DNA of 64,000 nt from UBA1941 sp046329555. Its GTDB lineage: Bacteria > Bacteroidota > Bacteroidia > Chitinophagales > LD1. Shown piece after piece: positions 50,335-59,900 of the stretch. The notes beneath the pieces are model-generated. The model ran no database searches. It was given only the letters and a program-made list of their open reading frames with translations, and had not been told where the DNA came from. A program made the position numbers and the translations under genes. The stretch is from NCBI GenBank assembly GCA_046329555.1, contig JAXLUK010000002.1:248001-312000 (forward strand). The letters are read 5' to 3'. Within the stretch, counting starts at the first letter, position 1, and the number at the start of each line of letters is the position of its first letter.

Positions 50335-50718
50335 ATGCAACAGCAAATTGTATTTACCAAAGATGCGCCTGCGCCTATCGGGCCGTACAGCCAGGCGGTG
50401 AAAGCAGGCGGTATGGTTTACGTGTCAGGACAAATCGCCATTGATCCGGCCACCAATCAAATTACTTCCGGTTCGGTTGAAGAAGAAGCGAAACAGGTGA
50501 TGAAAAATCTGGAGGCCGTTTTAATTGCGGCCGGAAGCGATTTCTCCCGTATCGTAAAAACAGGTATTTTTTTGAAAGATATGAACGATTTCGCCGTAGT
50601 TAATACGGTGTATGGTTCATTTTTCACCGGCAATTTCCCGGCGCGGGAAACGGTTGAAGTAGCCCGTCTGCCGAAAGATGTTCGCGTAGAAATTAGCTGT
50701 ATTGCGCTTTGCGCATGA
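50335..50718 (+). CDS. ridA: RidA family enamine/imine deaminase
   Basis: 127 residues from the ATG at 50335 (a GTG at 50332 adds one residue). Signature: APAPIGPYSQAV, VYVSGQIAIDP, and the C-terminal ARETVEVARLPKDVRVEISCIA with the substrate-binding Arg. RidA trimers hydrolyse reactive enamines/imines released by PLP enzymes. It overlaps the flavoprotein gene by 4 bp (ATGA). A TACTTTG element (50324-50330) directly precedes the start. Confidence 0.93.
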   Translation: MQQQIVFTKDAPAPIGPYSQAVKAGGMVYVSGQIAIDPATNQITSGSVEEEAKQVMKNLEAVLIAAGSDFSRIVKTGIFLKDMNDFAVVNTVYGSFFTGNFPARETVEVARLPKDVRVEISCIALCA

Positions 50719-51911
50719 AAACCGTATTGGTATTAGGCGGCGGTGCAGCAGGCTTTTTCTATGCCATCAACAAAAAACTAGTTGAACCGGCCACCCGCAT
50801 AATCATCTGGGAACGCAGCAATAAATTGCTGGAAAAAGTACGCATTTCGGGCGGTGGACGGTGTAATGTAACGCATGCCTGCTTCGATCCGCGTGAACTA
50901 TCTAAACACTATCCCAGGGGCGAGAAAGAGTTGCTTGGCCCGTTTTACCGTTTCCACCCACAACATACCATACAATGGTTTGAAGAACGCGGCGTTGCCA
51001 TTCAGGCAGAAGAGGATGGCCGCATGTTTCCCACCACCAATAAATCTGAAACTATTGCGCAGTGCCTGCTACAACAGGCCGCCGAACTGGGTATTCACAT
51101 TCAGCTAAACACCGAGGCAGAGGCCATAACATTTCAGGCGCCGCACTGGCGCGTGCAATCGCAAAACGACGTGGTGATTGCGGCCGATGAGGTGATGGTG
51201 GCTACAGGTCCGTCGCTGCGCATGTGGAAGCTGCTTGAACAATTAGGTTATCGCATTACACCTTCGGTACCCTCGCTCTTCACTTTCAATTGTGCCGATC
51301 AGCGTATCAAAGGACTATTGGGTCTCAGCGTGCCTTCAGCGCAATTGCGCGTTAGCGGTAGCAAATGGCAAAGCATCGGTCCGTTGCTCATTACCCATTG
51401 GGGATTTAGCGGACCAGCTGTGCTAAAACTCTCAGCCTGGGGTGCCCGTGAATGGCAGGCGCTGAAATACCGGTTTGAATTGCGGGTAAATTGGTGTGGT
51501 GAAAAAACACAGCAAGAAATACTGGAACACTTAACGAAAGAAAAGGAAACGCAACCCAAAAGAACGGTTATCAGTCATCCGTTTTTTCATTTGCCGCGCC
51601 GGCTGTGGGAGCGATTGGCTCCGCTGGAAAAAAACTGGGCCGATGTGAGTAAGAAAGAACTGCTGGATCTGGCGGCGCAACTCAGCGACAGCCGTTTTCA
51701 GATAACCGGAAAAAGCACTTTTAAGGATGAATTCGTTACGGCAGGTGGTGTAGCGCTGGATCAAATCAATTTCAAAAATTTTGAAAGCAAGCTGCACCCG
51801 GGTTTATTCTTCGCCGGCGAGGTGCTGGACATAGATGCCATTACGGGCGGATTTAATTTCCAGGCGGCCTGGACCGGTGCCTGGCTGGCAGCGCAAAATA
51901 AGGCGGGTTAA
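50715..51911 (+). CDS. BaiN/HI0933-like flavoprotein oxidoreductase
   Basis: 398 residues from the ATG at 50715. The FAD-binding Rossmann motif is VLVLGGGAAGFFYAI, followed by the family hallmark KVRISGGGRCNVTHA, GRMFPTTNKS and the C-terminal TAGGVALDQINFKNFESKL and GEVLDIDAITGGFNFQAAWTGAWLA in outline. The family is an NAD(P)/FAD oxidoreductase of mostly unknown substrate. It is coupled to ridA by a 4-bp overlap. Confidence 0.9.
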   Translation: MKTVLVLGGGAAGFFYAINKKLVEPATRIIIWERSNKLLEKVRISGGGRCNVTHACFDPRELSKHYPRGEKELLGPFYRFHPQHTIQWFEERGVAIQAEEDGRMFPTTNKSETIAQCLLQQAAELGIHIQLNTEAEAITFQAPHWRVQSQNDVVIAADEVMVATGPSLRMWKLLEQLGYRITPSVPSLFTFNCADQRIKGLLGLSVPSAQLRVSGSKWQSIGPLLITHWGFSGPAVLKLSAWGAREWQALKYRFELRVNWCGEKTQQEILEHLTKEKETQPKRTVISHPFFHLPRRLWERLAPLEKNWADVSKKELLDLAAQLSDSRFQITGKSTFKDEFVTAGGVALDQINFKNFESKLHPGLFFAGEVLDIDAITGGFNFQAAWTGAWLAAQNKAG

Positions 51912-51973
51912 TCCTTATTAAAAATACCTGATTCTGCTGCGCCGGCATCTTCATTTTCCTTTCTTTGCGGCCG

Positions 51974-53842
51974 GTGAAAGACCTGTTTAAAGAACGCTAT
52001 CGCGTGATGCAGATTATTGTCATCACATTCGCGCTGCTGTTTGCTGCGCGGCTGGCGTTTTTGCAACTAATCGATAAAAAATACGCCAATACCAATGCCG
52101 TGCGCGAAGCGGAAATTTATCCTACCCGCGGCTTGATGTACGACCGCAATGGCGAGTTAATTGTATTCAATGAAGCGATTTTCGATATCATGGTGGTGCC
52201 GCGTATGGCGAAAGGCGTTGATTCGGCGCGACTCTGTGAATTATTGAAATTACCCATCGACGACTACCCAAAAAAAATGCGCGCCGCGCGCGATTATTCG
52301 CCTTATAAACCCAGCGTTTTCATGAAGCAAGTGAGTATGCAGGATTACTCGCGGCTACAGGAATTCATGTATTTGTTTCCCGGGTTTTACGGACAGGTGC
52401 GCACGGTGCGCAATTATCCGCACAAATGCGCTGCCGTGATTTTAGGCGATATTGGTGAAGTTGATGATAAACAGATTCGCAAATCAAAAGACTATTACAA
52501 GCCGGGTGATTATGTAGGAAAGAACGGTCTGGAAAAATATTATGAAGAAGATTTGGGCGGAATAAAGGGCGTGAAGCAGATTTTTGTGGATGTGCACAAC
52601 CGCGAACAAGGTTCGTTCAATGAAGGAAAATCTGACAAGCCCGCTAAAGCCGGCGATAATTTATACACCACGCTGGATATTGATCTGCAGGAATACGGCG
52701 AGAAGCTCATGCAGAATAAAAAAGGAAGTATTGTAGCCATTGAACCTTCCACAGGCGAAGTTCTCTGCATGGTGAGCTCGCCAGGTTACGACCCCAATTT
52801 ACTTTGCGGTGCGGTACGCGGTGAAAATTTCAATAGGCTGCTGCGCGATTCGCTGCAACCGCTGTTTAACCGCGCTACTATGGCTACCTATTCGCCCGGT
52901 TCAGCATTCAAATCAATTGTTGGTTTAATTGCCTTGAACGAAGGCGTTCAGGGCGAAGTGTACACCGTACCCTGCAATGGCATATATTTCTTTGCCGGAT
53001 TGTCGTTGCACTGTTCGCACCACCATCCCTGGGCCACCAATATTCAGTACGCCCTGGCACAAAGTTGTAACCCTTACTTCTGGCAAACCTTTCGCAACTG
53101 TATTGAAAGCCATCAGTACGGCCGCATTCAGGATAGTTACCAATCGTGGAGCGACCAGGTGCGCAGCTTCGGTTTGGGTGCCAAGCTGGGCATCGATTTA
53201 CCCAGCGAGGCCCGGGGAAATATTCCCACCATCAAGTATCTGAATAAAGTTTACGGCGAAAAAGGATGGCATTCTGCCACCATCATTTCACTGGGAATCG
53301 GGCAAGGTGAGATTCTGGTCACACCCTTGCAACTGGCCAATGTGTACGCCGCAATTGCCAACCACGGATGGTATTATCCGCCGCATTTAGTGAAAAAAGT
53401 GATGGATGTTTCGTCAAATAAGGATGTACAGAAAAAATCAGCCAAGCTGTTCACCAAAATCGCCAACCAATGGTATGTACCTGTAGTAGATGGTTTACGA
53501 CAAGTAGTAGAATCCGGAACAGCGGTAGCCTCGAAGGTGGAAGGCATTACTTTATGCGGAAAAACGGGAACCGTACAAAACCCGCACGGCGATAATCACT
53601 CTATTTTTGCCGGCTTCGCGCCTAAAGACAATCCAAAGATTGCTATTGCTGTGGTAGTGGAAAATGCGGGCTATGGCGCCACCTATTCTGCCCCAATTGC
53701 CAGCTTAATGGTGGAACGTTATATCAACGATACCATTGCCGAAAAGCGACTGCCTTTGGAAGAAAAAATGTCGAAAATGAATTTACTCTACAAATACCTT
53801 CCGGCATTGCGGCAGCAGAAAGATACTATGGCACAGGATTAA
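51974..53842 (+). CDS. mrdA: Penicillin-binding protein 2 (peptidoglycan transpeptidase)
   Basis: About 622 residues. The start is taken as GTG 51974 (MKDLFKERYRVMQIIVITFA); a TTG at 51965 is also possible. There is one N-terminal membrane helix, the dimerisation domain with YPTRGLMYDRNG, then the transpeptidase with SPGSAFKSI (SxxK), AQSCN (SxN-type) and LCGKTGTVQN (KTG). PBP2 cross-links peptidoglycan for cell elongation together with RodA. rodA is not directly downstream. The next gene is convergent, 4 bp from the stop. Confidence 0.93.
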   Translation: MKDLFKERYRVMQIIVITFALLFAARLAFLQLIDKKYANTNAVREAEIYPTRGLMYDRNGELIVFNEAIFDIMVVPRMAKGVDSARLCELLKLPIDDYPKKMRAARDYSPYKPSVFMKQVSMQDYSRLQEFMYLFPGFYGQVRTVRNYPHKCAAVILGDIGEVDDKQIRKSKDYYKPGDYVGKNGLEKYYEEDLGGIKGVKQIFVDVHNREQGSFNEGKSDKPAKAGDNLYTTLDIDLQEYGEKLMQNKKGSIVAIEPSTGEVLCMVSSPGYDPNLLCGAVRGENFNRLLRDSLQPLFNRATMATYSPGSAFKSIVGLIALNEGVQGEVYTVPCNGIYFFAGLSLHCSHHHPWATNIQYALAQSCNPYFWQTFRNCIESHQYGRIQDSYQSWSDQVRSFGLGAKLGIDLPSEARGNIPTIKYLNKVYGEKGWHSATIISLGIGQGEILVTPLQLANVYAAIANHGWYYPPHLVKKVMDVSSNKDVQKKSAKLFTKIANQWYVPVVDGLRQVVESGTAVASKVEGITLCGKTGTVQNPHGDNHSIFAGFAPKDNPKIAIAVVVENAGYGATYSAPIASLMVERYINDTIAEKRLPLEEKMSKMNLLYKYLPALRQQKDTMAQD

Positions 53843-53846
53843 ACAA

Positions 53847-54800
53847 TTAATTTCTAACCGGCCGCGGCGCACCGGTTTTCTGCACCTGAGCGCCCGCACT
53901 AGAAGGCCACAACTTAGCCGCTGCATACGCACCTAGTTTTTCATTCGCCTGACGACCTTCATCTAACACCATCCAAAAGCCCTGCCACGCATGAAACATG
54001 TGCGGCCACACTTCCAACCGCACCTCTACCCCGGCATCGTGTGCCTTCTTGGCAAACTGGCGCGAATCATCCAGCAATAATTCAGTTTCACCCACCTGAA
54101 TGTACAACGGACACAACCCTTTCAGATTGCCAAACAAGGGCGATGCATAAGGATGTTGCAGATTTTCTTTACCGGCATAATTGGCGGCCCAAAGCGGAAT
54201 ACCTTTGTAAGGCACCATCGGATCGCGGTGCTTATTGATTTTATGCGACTCTCCTGAAGCCGTTAAATCAAGCCAGGGCGATAACAGCATAGCCGCTGCC
54301 GGCATCGGCAGTTTGCGGTCTTTGGCGCACAACAACATGCCGGCAATCAATCCGGCTCCAGCCGATTCGCCAGCCATCACAATTTCAGATGGCGCATAAC
54401 GATCCAACAAGAATTGATACCCCTGCAAGGCCTCTTCAATCTGCACCGGAAATTGGTGCTCAGGCGCCAAACTATATTCCAACATTAAAGCGCGCACTCC
54501 GGTAGCCAGCGCAATTTGCGAAGCCAGTGCGCGATGCGTTTTTAATGAACCCGTAGCATAACCCCCGCCATGCAAAAAGTACAACACCCCGCTGCCTTTC
54601 AACTGATCGGGTACAATCCACTCGGCATCGAGCTGCCCCACGCGCGTGCTTTCATACGAGCAATCTGCTGATTTTCCGGGAAGAAAATCGGCCAGCTTAT
54701 CAAAGGCCGCCCGCGCCAGTTTGGGATTATCAAAGGCCAGCTGTCCGGCATTTTTATACAACCGCAACAGGTTGTGAATGGCAAACGTTTTAAAGTTCAT
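53847..54800 (-). CDS. Alpha/beta hydrolase, hormone-sensitive-lipase-type esterase
   Basis: 317 residues. The oxyanion-hole motif is YFLHGGGYATGS and the nucleophile is in MAGESAGAGL, with the Asp (about LDDSRQFAKKA) and His (WPHMFHAWQ) near the C-terminus. This is the HSL/Est family acting on short acyl esters. It follows the flavin reductase gene by 5 bp on the same strand, so the two form an operon. No signal peptide. Confidence 0.88.
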   Translation of the reverse strand: MNFKTFAIHNLLRLYKNAGQLAFDNPKLARAAFDKLADFLPGKSADCSYESTRVGQLDAEWIVPDQLKGSGVLYFLHGGGYATGSLKTHRALASQIALATGVRALMLEYSLAPEHQFPVQIEEALQGYQFLLDRYAPSEIVMAGESAGAGLIAGMLLCAKDRKLPMPAAAMLLSPWLDLTASGESHKINKHRDPMVPYKGIPLWAANYAGKENLQHPYASPLFGNLKGLCPLYIQVGETELLLDDSRQFAKKAHDAGVEVRLEVWPHMFHAWQGFWMVLDEGRQANEKLGAYAAAKLWPSSAGAQVQKTGAPRPVRN

Positions 54801-54805
54801 ACTGG

Positions 54806-55732
54806 TTATACGTGTTTTTCGGGCGGATGCTGCGCATATTCAGCAATCATGAGCATTTTCCAGGCCAGGTCAAGATTTTCCTGCGCTATTTCTACCCTCG
54901 CTAACTCGTGCATTTCTTTTGTAAATAACGAAATATCGTGCCCAAACTGTTGCACCGCCTGATCAATTTCCGGAACACCACGGGTAGCAAACAACTCTTT
55001 TTCTGTAGGCAGGGCGCGTACCGAGGCCAGTTGCGCCAACTCATTCGCATCTAATACCGCCGAGTGCCGAACCGATTCCGGTAATTGATCGAAACCCATA
55101 CCAACATCAGCTCCCATCTTAAACGGCGCCACCTGAAACATATTCGTTTCATCAACCGTGCACCACCATTGGCTGCCCATGCGCGCCACATACCGCATTT
55201 TCATCGGATCAATCTTTCCCTCGGCATCCAACACCGAATCGTGAATGTGCATCTTCACCACTTCGCAAACCACCAAATTGCCCGCACCGCCACCGCTGCC
55301 GGTTTCAATTACCTGCAACACCTTGCATTCAAAAGCCACTTTACACTCGGCTACCCGGGGCGGACCCACCACCGCCGACTTGGCCGGTGTTAAACCGCTT
55401 TTTACAAACTCATCTACCCCCTTCTCATACATCCCCGCCGCCAGATTCATCTGATGGAGAATACCGAAATGGGCAATATTCACCACGCATTCCGGCACCT
55501 CCAGCACATTGTCGTGCGTGTGCTTGGTAACGCCGGTTCTTCCGCTGCGGGCAGGCGAAAAAACAAGAATCGGCGGATTGGCGCCAAATACATTGAAAAA
55601 CGAAAATGGCGATAGATTGAAACGACCGTCCTTATCTATCGTAGAAACAAAGGCAATAGGCCGCGGTGCCACCGCATTCAGCAAGTATTCATGCAGCCTG
55701 GGGATGGGCAATTCGGCAGGAGTTACTATCAT
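54806..55732 (-). CDS. Flavin reductase-like FMN-binding split-barrel protein
   Basis: 308 residues from the ATG at 55732 (MIVTPAELPIPRLHEYLLNA). The split-barrel domain spans about residues 15-200: NAVAPRPIAFVSTIDKDGRFNLSPFSFFNVFGANPPILVFSP in outline, a typical flavin-binding start. The C-terminal ~90 residues are a helical extension. It could supply reduced FMN or reduce an unknown substrate. It heads a two-gene operon with the esterase. Confidence 0.85.
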   Translation of the reverse strand: MIVTPAELPIPRLHEYLLNAVAPRPIAFVSTIDKDGRFNLSPFSFFNVFGANPPILVFSPARSGRTGVTKHTHDNVLEVPECVVNIAHFGILHQMNLAAGMYEKGVDEFVKSGLTPAKSAVVGPPRVAECKVAFECKVLQVIETGSGGGAGNLVVCEVVKMHIHDSVLDAEGKIDPMKMRYVARMGSQWWCTVDETNMFQVAPFKMGADVGMGFDQLPESVRHSAVLDANELAQLASVRALPTEKELFATRGVPEIDQAVQQFGHDISLFTKEMHELARVEIAQENLDLAWKMLMIAEYAQHPPEKHV

Positions 55733-55847
55733 GAGGAACAATCTATACTTTGGTAAAGATGAAAAAAAGCTACGCTTTTATGGTATCCCGAACCACCCCA
55801 CAGACCGGCACTTCACATATTAAAGAAAGTTATTCAACTTTACGCCA

Positions 55848-56528
55848 ATGAACGACACCACTATCGCCAGCCTTGAAGCCATCGATCCGAGTGCCTATAC
55901 CACTTCTTACCTCTTGGTTTTTATAGTGATTGGTATGGTGCTGGTGGCGGGCATCCTCACCAACAACCTATACCGAAAATGGAATCCACCAGCTTTTACT
56001 GAGCAGGGCAGCCGCACCTTCAGTGGCGGTGTAGGCTTGCTGGGAATTTTGTTAGGATGCTATCCGTTAATGGCGCTGTTTACCATTTTCCATTTCGGTT
56101 ATTTACAAGCGCAGGTGTGGGATATGATTTTTAGTCGCGGCAGCGCGCTGTATCATCCGTTACAAGGTTACACCTGGATGTTTAATTTGATTTTAACCGC
56201 CTTTCAGGCCAGTTGGGGTTTGTTAGGACTGCGTTTGTATTTCGCGCGCAGAACGGCTTTTCTGCCCTACGCCCGATACACCTTGCTGTTTAACGCAATT
56301 TATTTTCCCCTCAATGCCTTATGGCATCAGGTAGCCTTACACCAATCTATTGTAAATGGCTGGTGGCTCATCGGGTTTCTTTTAGCGGTTGCGGGATGGT
56401 TGTTTGTGACCTACTCGATGGCGGTAAAAGAAACGTTTTGCATTGAGTTGCCGCGGGAGCGCGAACAGCGCATCTGGGCCGAAATCAAGCACAAAGAGCA
56501 TCAAGGCCATCGGCACCTGAAAAAATAG
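55848..56528 (+). CDS. Multi-pass membrane protein of unknown function
   Basis: 226 residues with about five hydrophobic segments (YLLVFIVIGMVLVAGIL; GLLGILLGCYPLMALFTI; FNLILTAFQASWGLLGL; YTLLFNAIYFPLNALW; WWLIGFLLAVAGWLFVTY) and a charged C-terminal tail ending HQGHRHLKK. The layout is reminiscent of DUF2569 proteins, but I cannot confirm it. It is divergent from the flavin reductase gene with about 115 bp between. Confidence 0.75.
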   Translation: MNDTTIASLEAIDPSAYTTSYLLVFIVIGMVLVAGILTNNLYRKWNPPAFTEQGSRTFSGGVGLLGILLGCYPLMALFTIFHFGYLQAQVWDMIFSRGSALYHPLQGYTWMFNLILTAFQASWGLLGLRLYFARRTAFLPYARYTLLFNAIYFPLNALWHQVALHQSIVNGWWLIGFLLAVAGWLFVTYSMAVKETFCIELPREREQRIWAEIKHKEHQGHRHLKK

Positions 56529-56952
56529 GGCGGCTGCTCCGCTTCGCTACGCACCAGGCTTTTCGCTTGTAGTCCTCGCGCGGTTCGTACCTCACCGCGC
56601 TGCGGGCTACCGCTGCAATCCTTGCCGCTTAGTGCCTTGTTACTGAGCGAGCGTTTTCATTGCTTAAACAAATTTAATGGCTGCCTTTTCTTCAAACACC
56701 ATACCACCTGTAGAATATGAAGCGCTTCCCGCTGAAAAAAAAACGGCGAGCGGTAGGGATGGGAGAGGGCCCGCCATCGGCGGGCGTGCGCAGTGAAACG
56801 GAGCACCACTGCCACGAACAGCCCGGGCCGCAGCGCAGCGGAGGCACCGCCATGATGCTTCCTCTTTTCAATTATTCATTTCATTACAGGCATAGCAAAC
56901 CAATGGTGCTCCATCATCTGCTACTTACAGGTCAAGAATTTTTAAAACTAGA
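56529..56952. repeat. Intergenic stretch with degenerate REP-like/GC-rich repeat remnants
   Basis: No gene is supported. 56530-56640 contains CACCAGGCTTTTCGCTTGTA, GTCCTCGCGCGG and CCGCTGCAATCCTTGCCGCT, resembling the tails of R6/R8. 56765-56850 is a GC-rich inverted-repeat-prone segment (GGGCCCGCC ... GGCGGGC). A short frame at 56717 lies across these repeats and lacks coding features. Confidence 0.6.
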
Positions 56953-56989
56953 AAAACGAGTACCAGCCATAGTCATGCTGCTACTCGTT
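56953..56989 (-). terminator. Intrinsic terminator of the giant T9SS gene
   Basis: Minus-strand stem AACGAGTAGCAGC / GCTGGTACTCGTT (one bulged/mismatched pair) followed by TTTCT and an AT-rich run, a few bases after the stop at 56995. Confidence 0.8.
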
Positions 56990-56994
56990 TGGTG

Positions 56995-59900
56995 TTACTG
57001 GCGCACCAACTTGTAGGTGCCCAGCTTTGTTGCGCCCCGGTAAAGTGTGCCTTGGTACACGCCTTCAGGCAAGTAGCCCACATCAATGGTATTCACGGTA
57101 GCGGGCAACCGGTGTATTCCTGCCAGGCGGCCTAACGCATCCGTAATTTCCAATCGGGCGTTGTCGCCGGCGTTCCATTCTACCACCACCCATCTGCTGG
57201 TAGGATTGGGATACATTTTAAATCCTTCGTCTTCGGTGCGGCTGATGGCTAAAACATCTACGGCTACACATGCAGTGGTATCGGCACAATTATTTTTAAT
57301 GATTACACAAGCGTAGTGTCCGTTCACTGTTGCGGCAAAGGTGGGGCCGGTTGCGCCGGCAATCCAGGTTTTATCATCGCAGGTTATCCACTGATAGGTG
57401 GCATCGGTTTCGGCCACCGAACAATTGGCGCCGGTAACATTAACCTGCGTATTCAACTGGTTCACCATCAAATGCAGTTCAATCACGCTATCGCATCCAT
57501 GTCCGTTCACCAGCGTATCGTGGAACACACCGGTGGCAACCAATGCTTCGCCGTGGAAGAAATAAGACTCACCCCCGCAAATAGTATCATTGAAGCTAAA
57601 GGCCGTTGGTGTGTCAATGGTTAGCTGCAGATGAACAACGCTATCGCATCCGGTGCTATTGGGCAAGGTGAACACCGGGCTGGAAGTGCTGGTTGTATAG
57701 GTAAGACCGTCGATCCAGGTATAATGACCACAGGCATGTTGCACATCGGTTGCACTGGAAGGATGACCAATAGTGAGCTGTAACTTTACCACACTATCAC
57801 ATCCGTTACTGCCGGTTAGTGTGAAGGTTGGCGTGTTGGTACTATTGAAATAGGTTTGTCCGTTTATCCAAACAAAGCTATCGCAGGCGTTATGCACCGC
57901 TACGCCTGTTGTAGGTTGCTTCACCGTAAGCTGTAGTGTAACTGCGCTGTCGCAGCCATTGGCAGCGGTAAAGTGATCCACGAAAGTGCCACTGGTAGTA
58001 TGACCCATAAAACTACTGCCCTGACAAATACTCCGGGTTAAGGAAGTAACCGCATTCGGCAACACCGTTAGGTTAAGTGTTCGGGCACTGTCACAGCCAT
58101 TCACCGCTGTATAGTGATCTGTATAGGTGCCGCTTACAGCGTGCCCCGCATAGTTGCTACCCTGGCAAATTGAAGTGGTAACGGTTGCGGTGCGGTTGGG
58201 CAGCACCGTCAGGTTCAAGGTACGCGTACTGTCGCAACCATTAACAGCGGTAAAATGATCTACATAGGTGCCGCTGGTGGTATAGCCCGCATAGCTGTTG
58301 CCCTGACAAATGGTGCGGTTGATAGCCGCAAGCACATTGGGTAAAACAGTAAGGTTCAGGGTGCGGGTACTGTCGCAACCATTGGCTGCGGTGTAATGAT
58401 CGACATAGGTTCCGGCAGTGGAATGCCCGGCATAACTACCACCCTGGCAAATGGAAGTGGTAACGGTAGCGGTGCGATTAGGCAACACCGTTAAGTTGAG
58501 TGTACGCGCACTATCGCAACCGTTTGCGGCAGTATAATGATCTATGTATGTACCGCTGGCGGTATGCCCGGCATAACTGCTACCCTGACAAATTGAAGTG
58601 GTAATGGTAGCGGTGCGATTAGGCAACACCGTTAAGTTGAGTGTGCGCGCACTATCGCAACCATTAGCAGCGGTAAAATGATCTACGTAAGTACCACTGG
58701 CGGTATGTCCGGCATAGTTGCTTCCCTGACAAATGGAAGTAGTAACGGTAGCGGTGCGATTAGGCAACACAGTAAGGGTTAAGGTACGGGCACTATCGCA
58801 GCCATAGATATTGCTGTAGTGGTCGGTGTAAGTTCCTGCAGCGGTATGGCCGGCATAACTTCCGCCCTGGCAAATACTGGCTGAAACCGTTGATGTTACG
58901 GCATTGCGTATGGTGAGCTGCGTGGTAACTATACTATCGCAACCGGTTACAGCGGCATTCAGCAAGGTATCAATATAGGTGCCGGTAGTGTTATGGATTT
59001 TTGTTCCCACGGTAACTGCGCTGCCTGCACATAAACTAAGCTGTTGCGAAAAGCGCGCTCTTGGCTTTACTGTGATGGTGTACTTAACCGGCATACTGGT
59101 GCAGCCTGAGCCCGTGGTGAAAACCCCACTGCAATCGGGACCCGGCATACCGGTAACGCTGGCTATAATGGTGTTGCTAGCGGTTGAAATCACCGAAACC
59201 GATCCGCTGAGTGTATTGGTGACATAAACCTTGCTTCCGTCAGCACAAACCGAAACACCGGTAGGGCGATTGCCTACTGTAATAGTAGCCACTGTGGCGT
59301 TGGTTGCTGTATTGATAACATAAACCCGATTATTTAAGAAATCAGCCACATACACCTTCGTTCCATCTGGTGTTACCGCAATGCCGCGAAGGGCCCCGTT
59401 CGAGGTTAGGGTGATATTTCCCATTAAAGTATCCACCGTAGCATCAATCACCGAAATATTTCCTGAAGTTAAATTTGAAACATAAACGCGCGAACCGGAA
59501 AGATTGACGGCCATACTATTGGGTGAATTTCCTACTGCAATGCTTTTACTCACGGTATTTAGCGAGGCGTTGATTACCGAAACCGTATTGCTGCCGGCAT
59601 TGGCCACATACACCTTCTTGCCGGCCGGGTGTACGGCAATGCCGCGCGGATTAGTGCCAACCGCTACACTGGTAACTACCGTATTGGTTACCGTATCTAT
59701 CACCGAAACCGTATTGCTGCCGCTATTGGATGTATACACCCGGTTGCCCGAAGGATTCACGGCCACGTAAAAAGGCTGTGTGCCCACGTTCACTGTAGCC
59801 ATTACCGCATTGGTTGCGGTATTGATCACAGACAAGTTGTTGACGTTCTGGCCAGCCACATACACCCGGCTGCCGTTCAGATTTGTTGCGATACCCGCAG

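Noticed and set aside
56717..57016. 99-residue plus-strand frame before the giant T9SS gene
   Set aside because: It runs through GC-rich repeat remnants and the terminator, and overlaps the end of the opposite gene; no coding signal.
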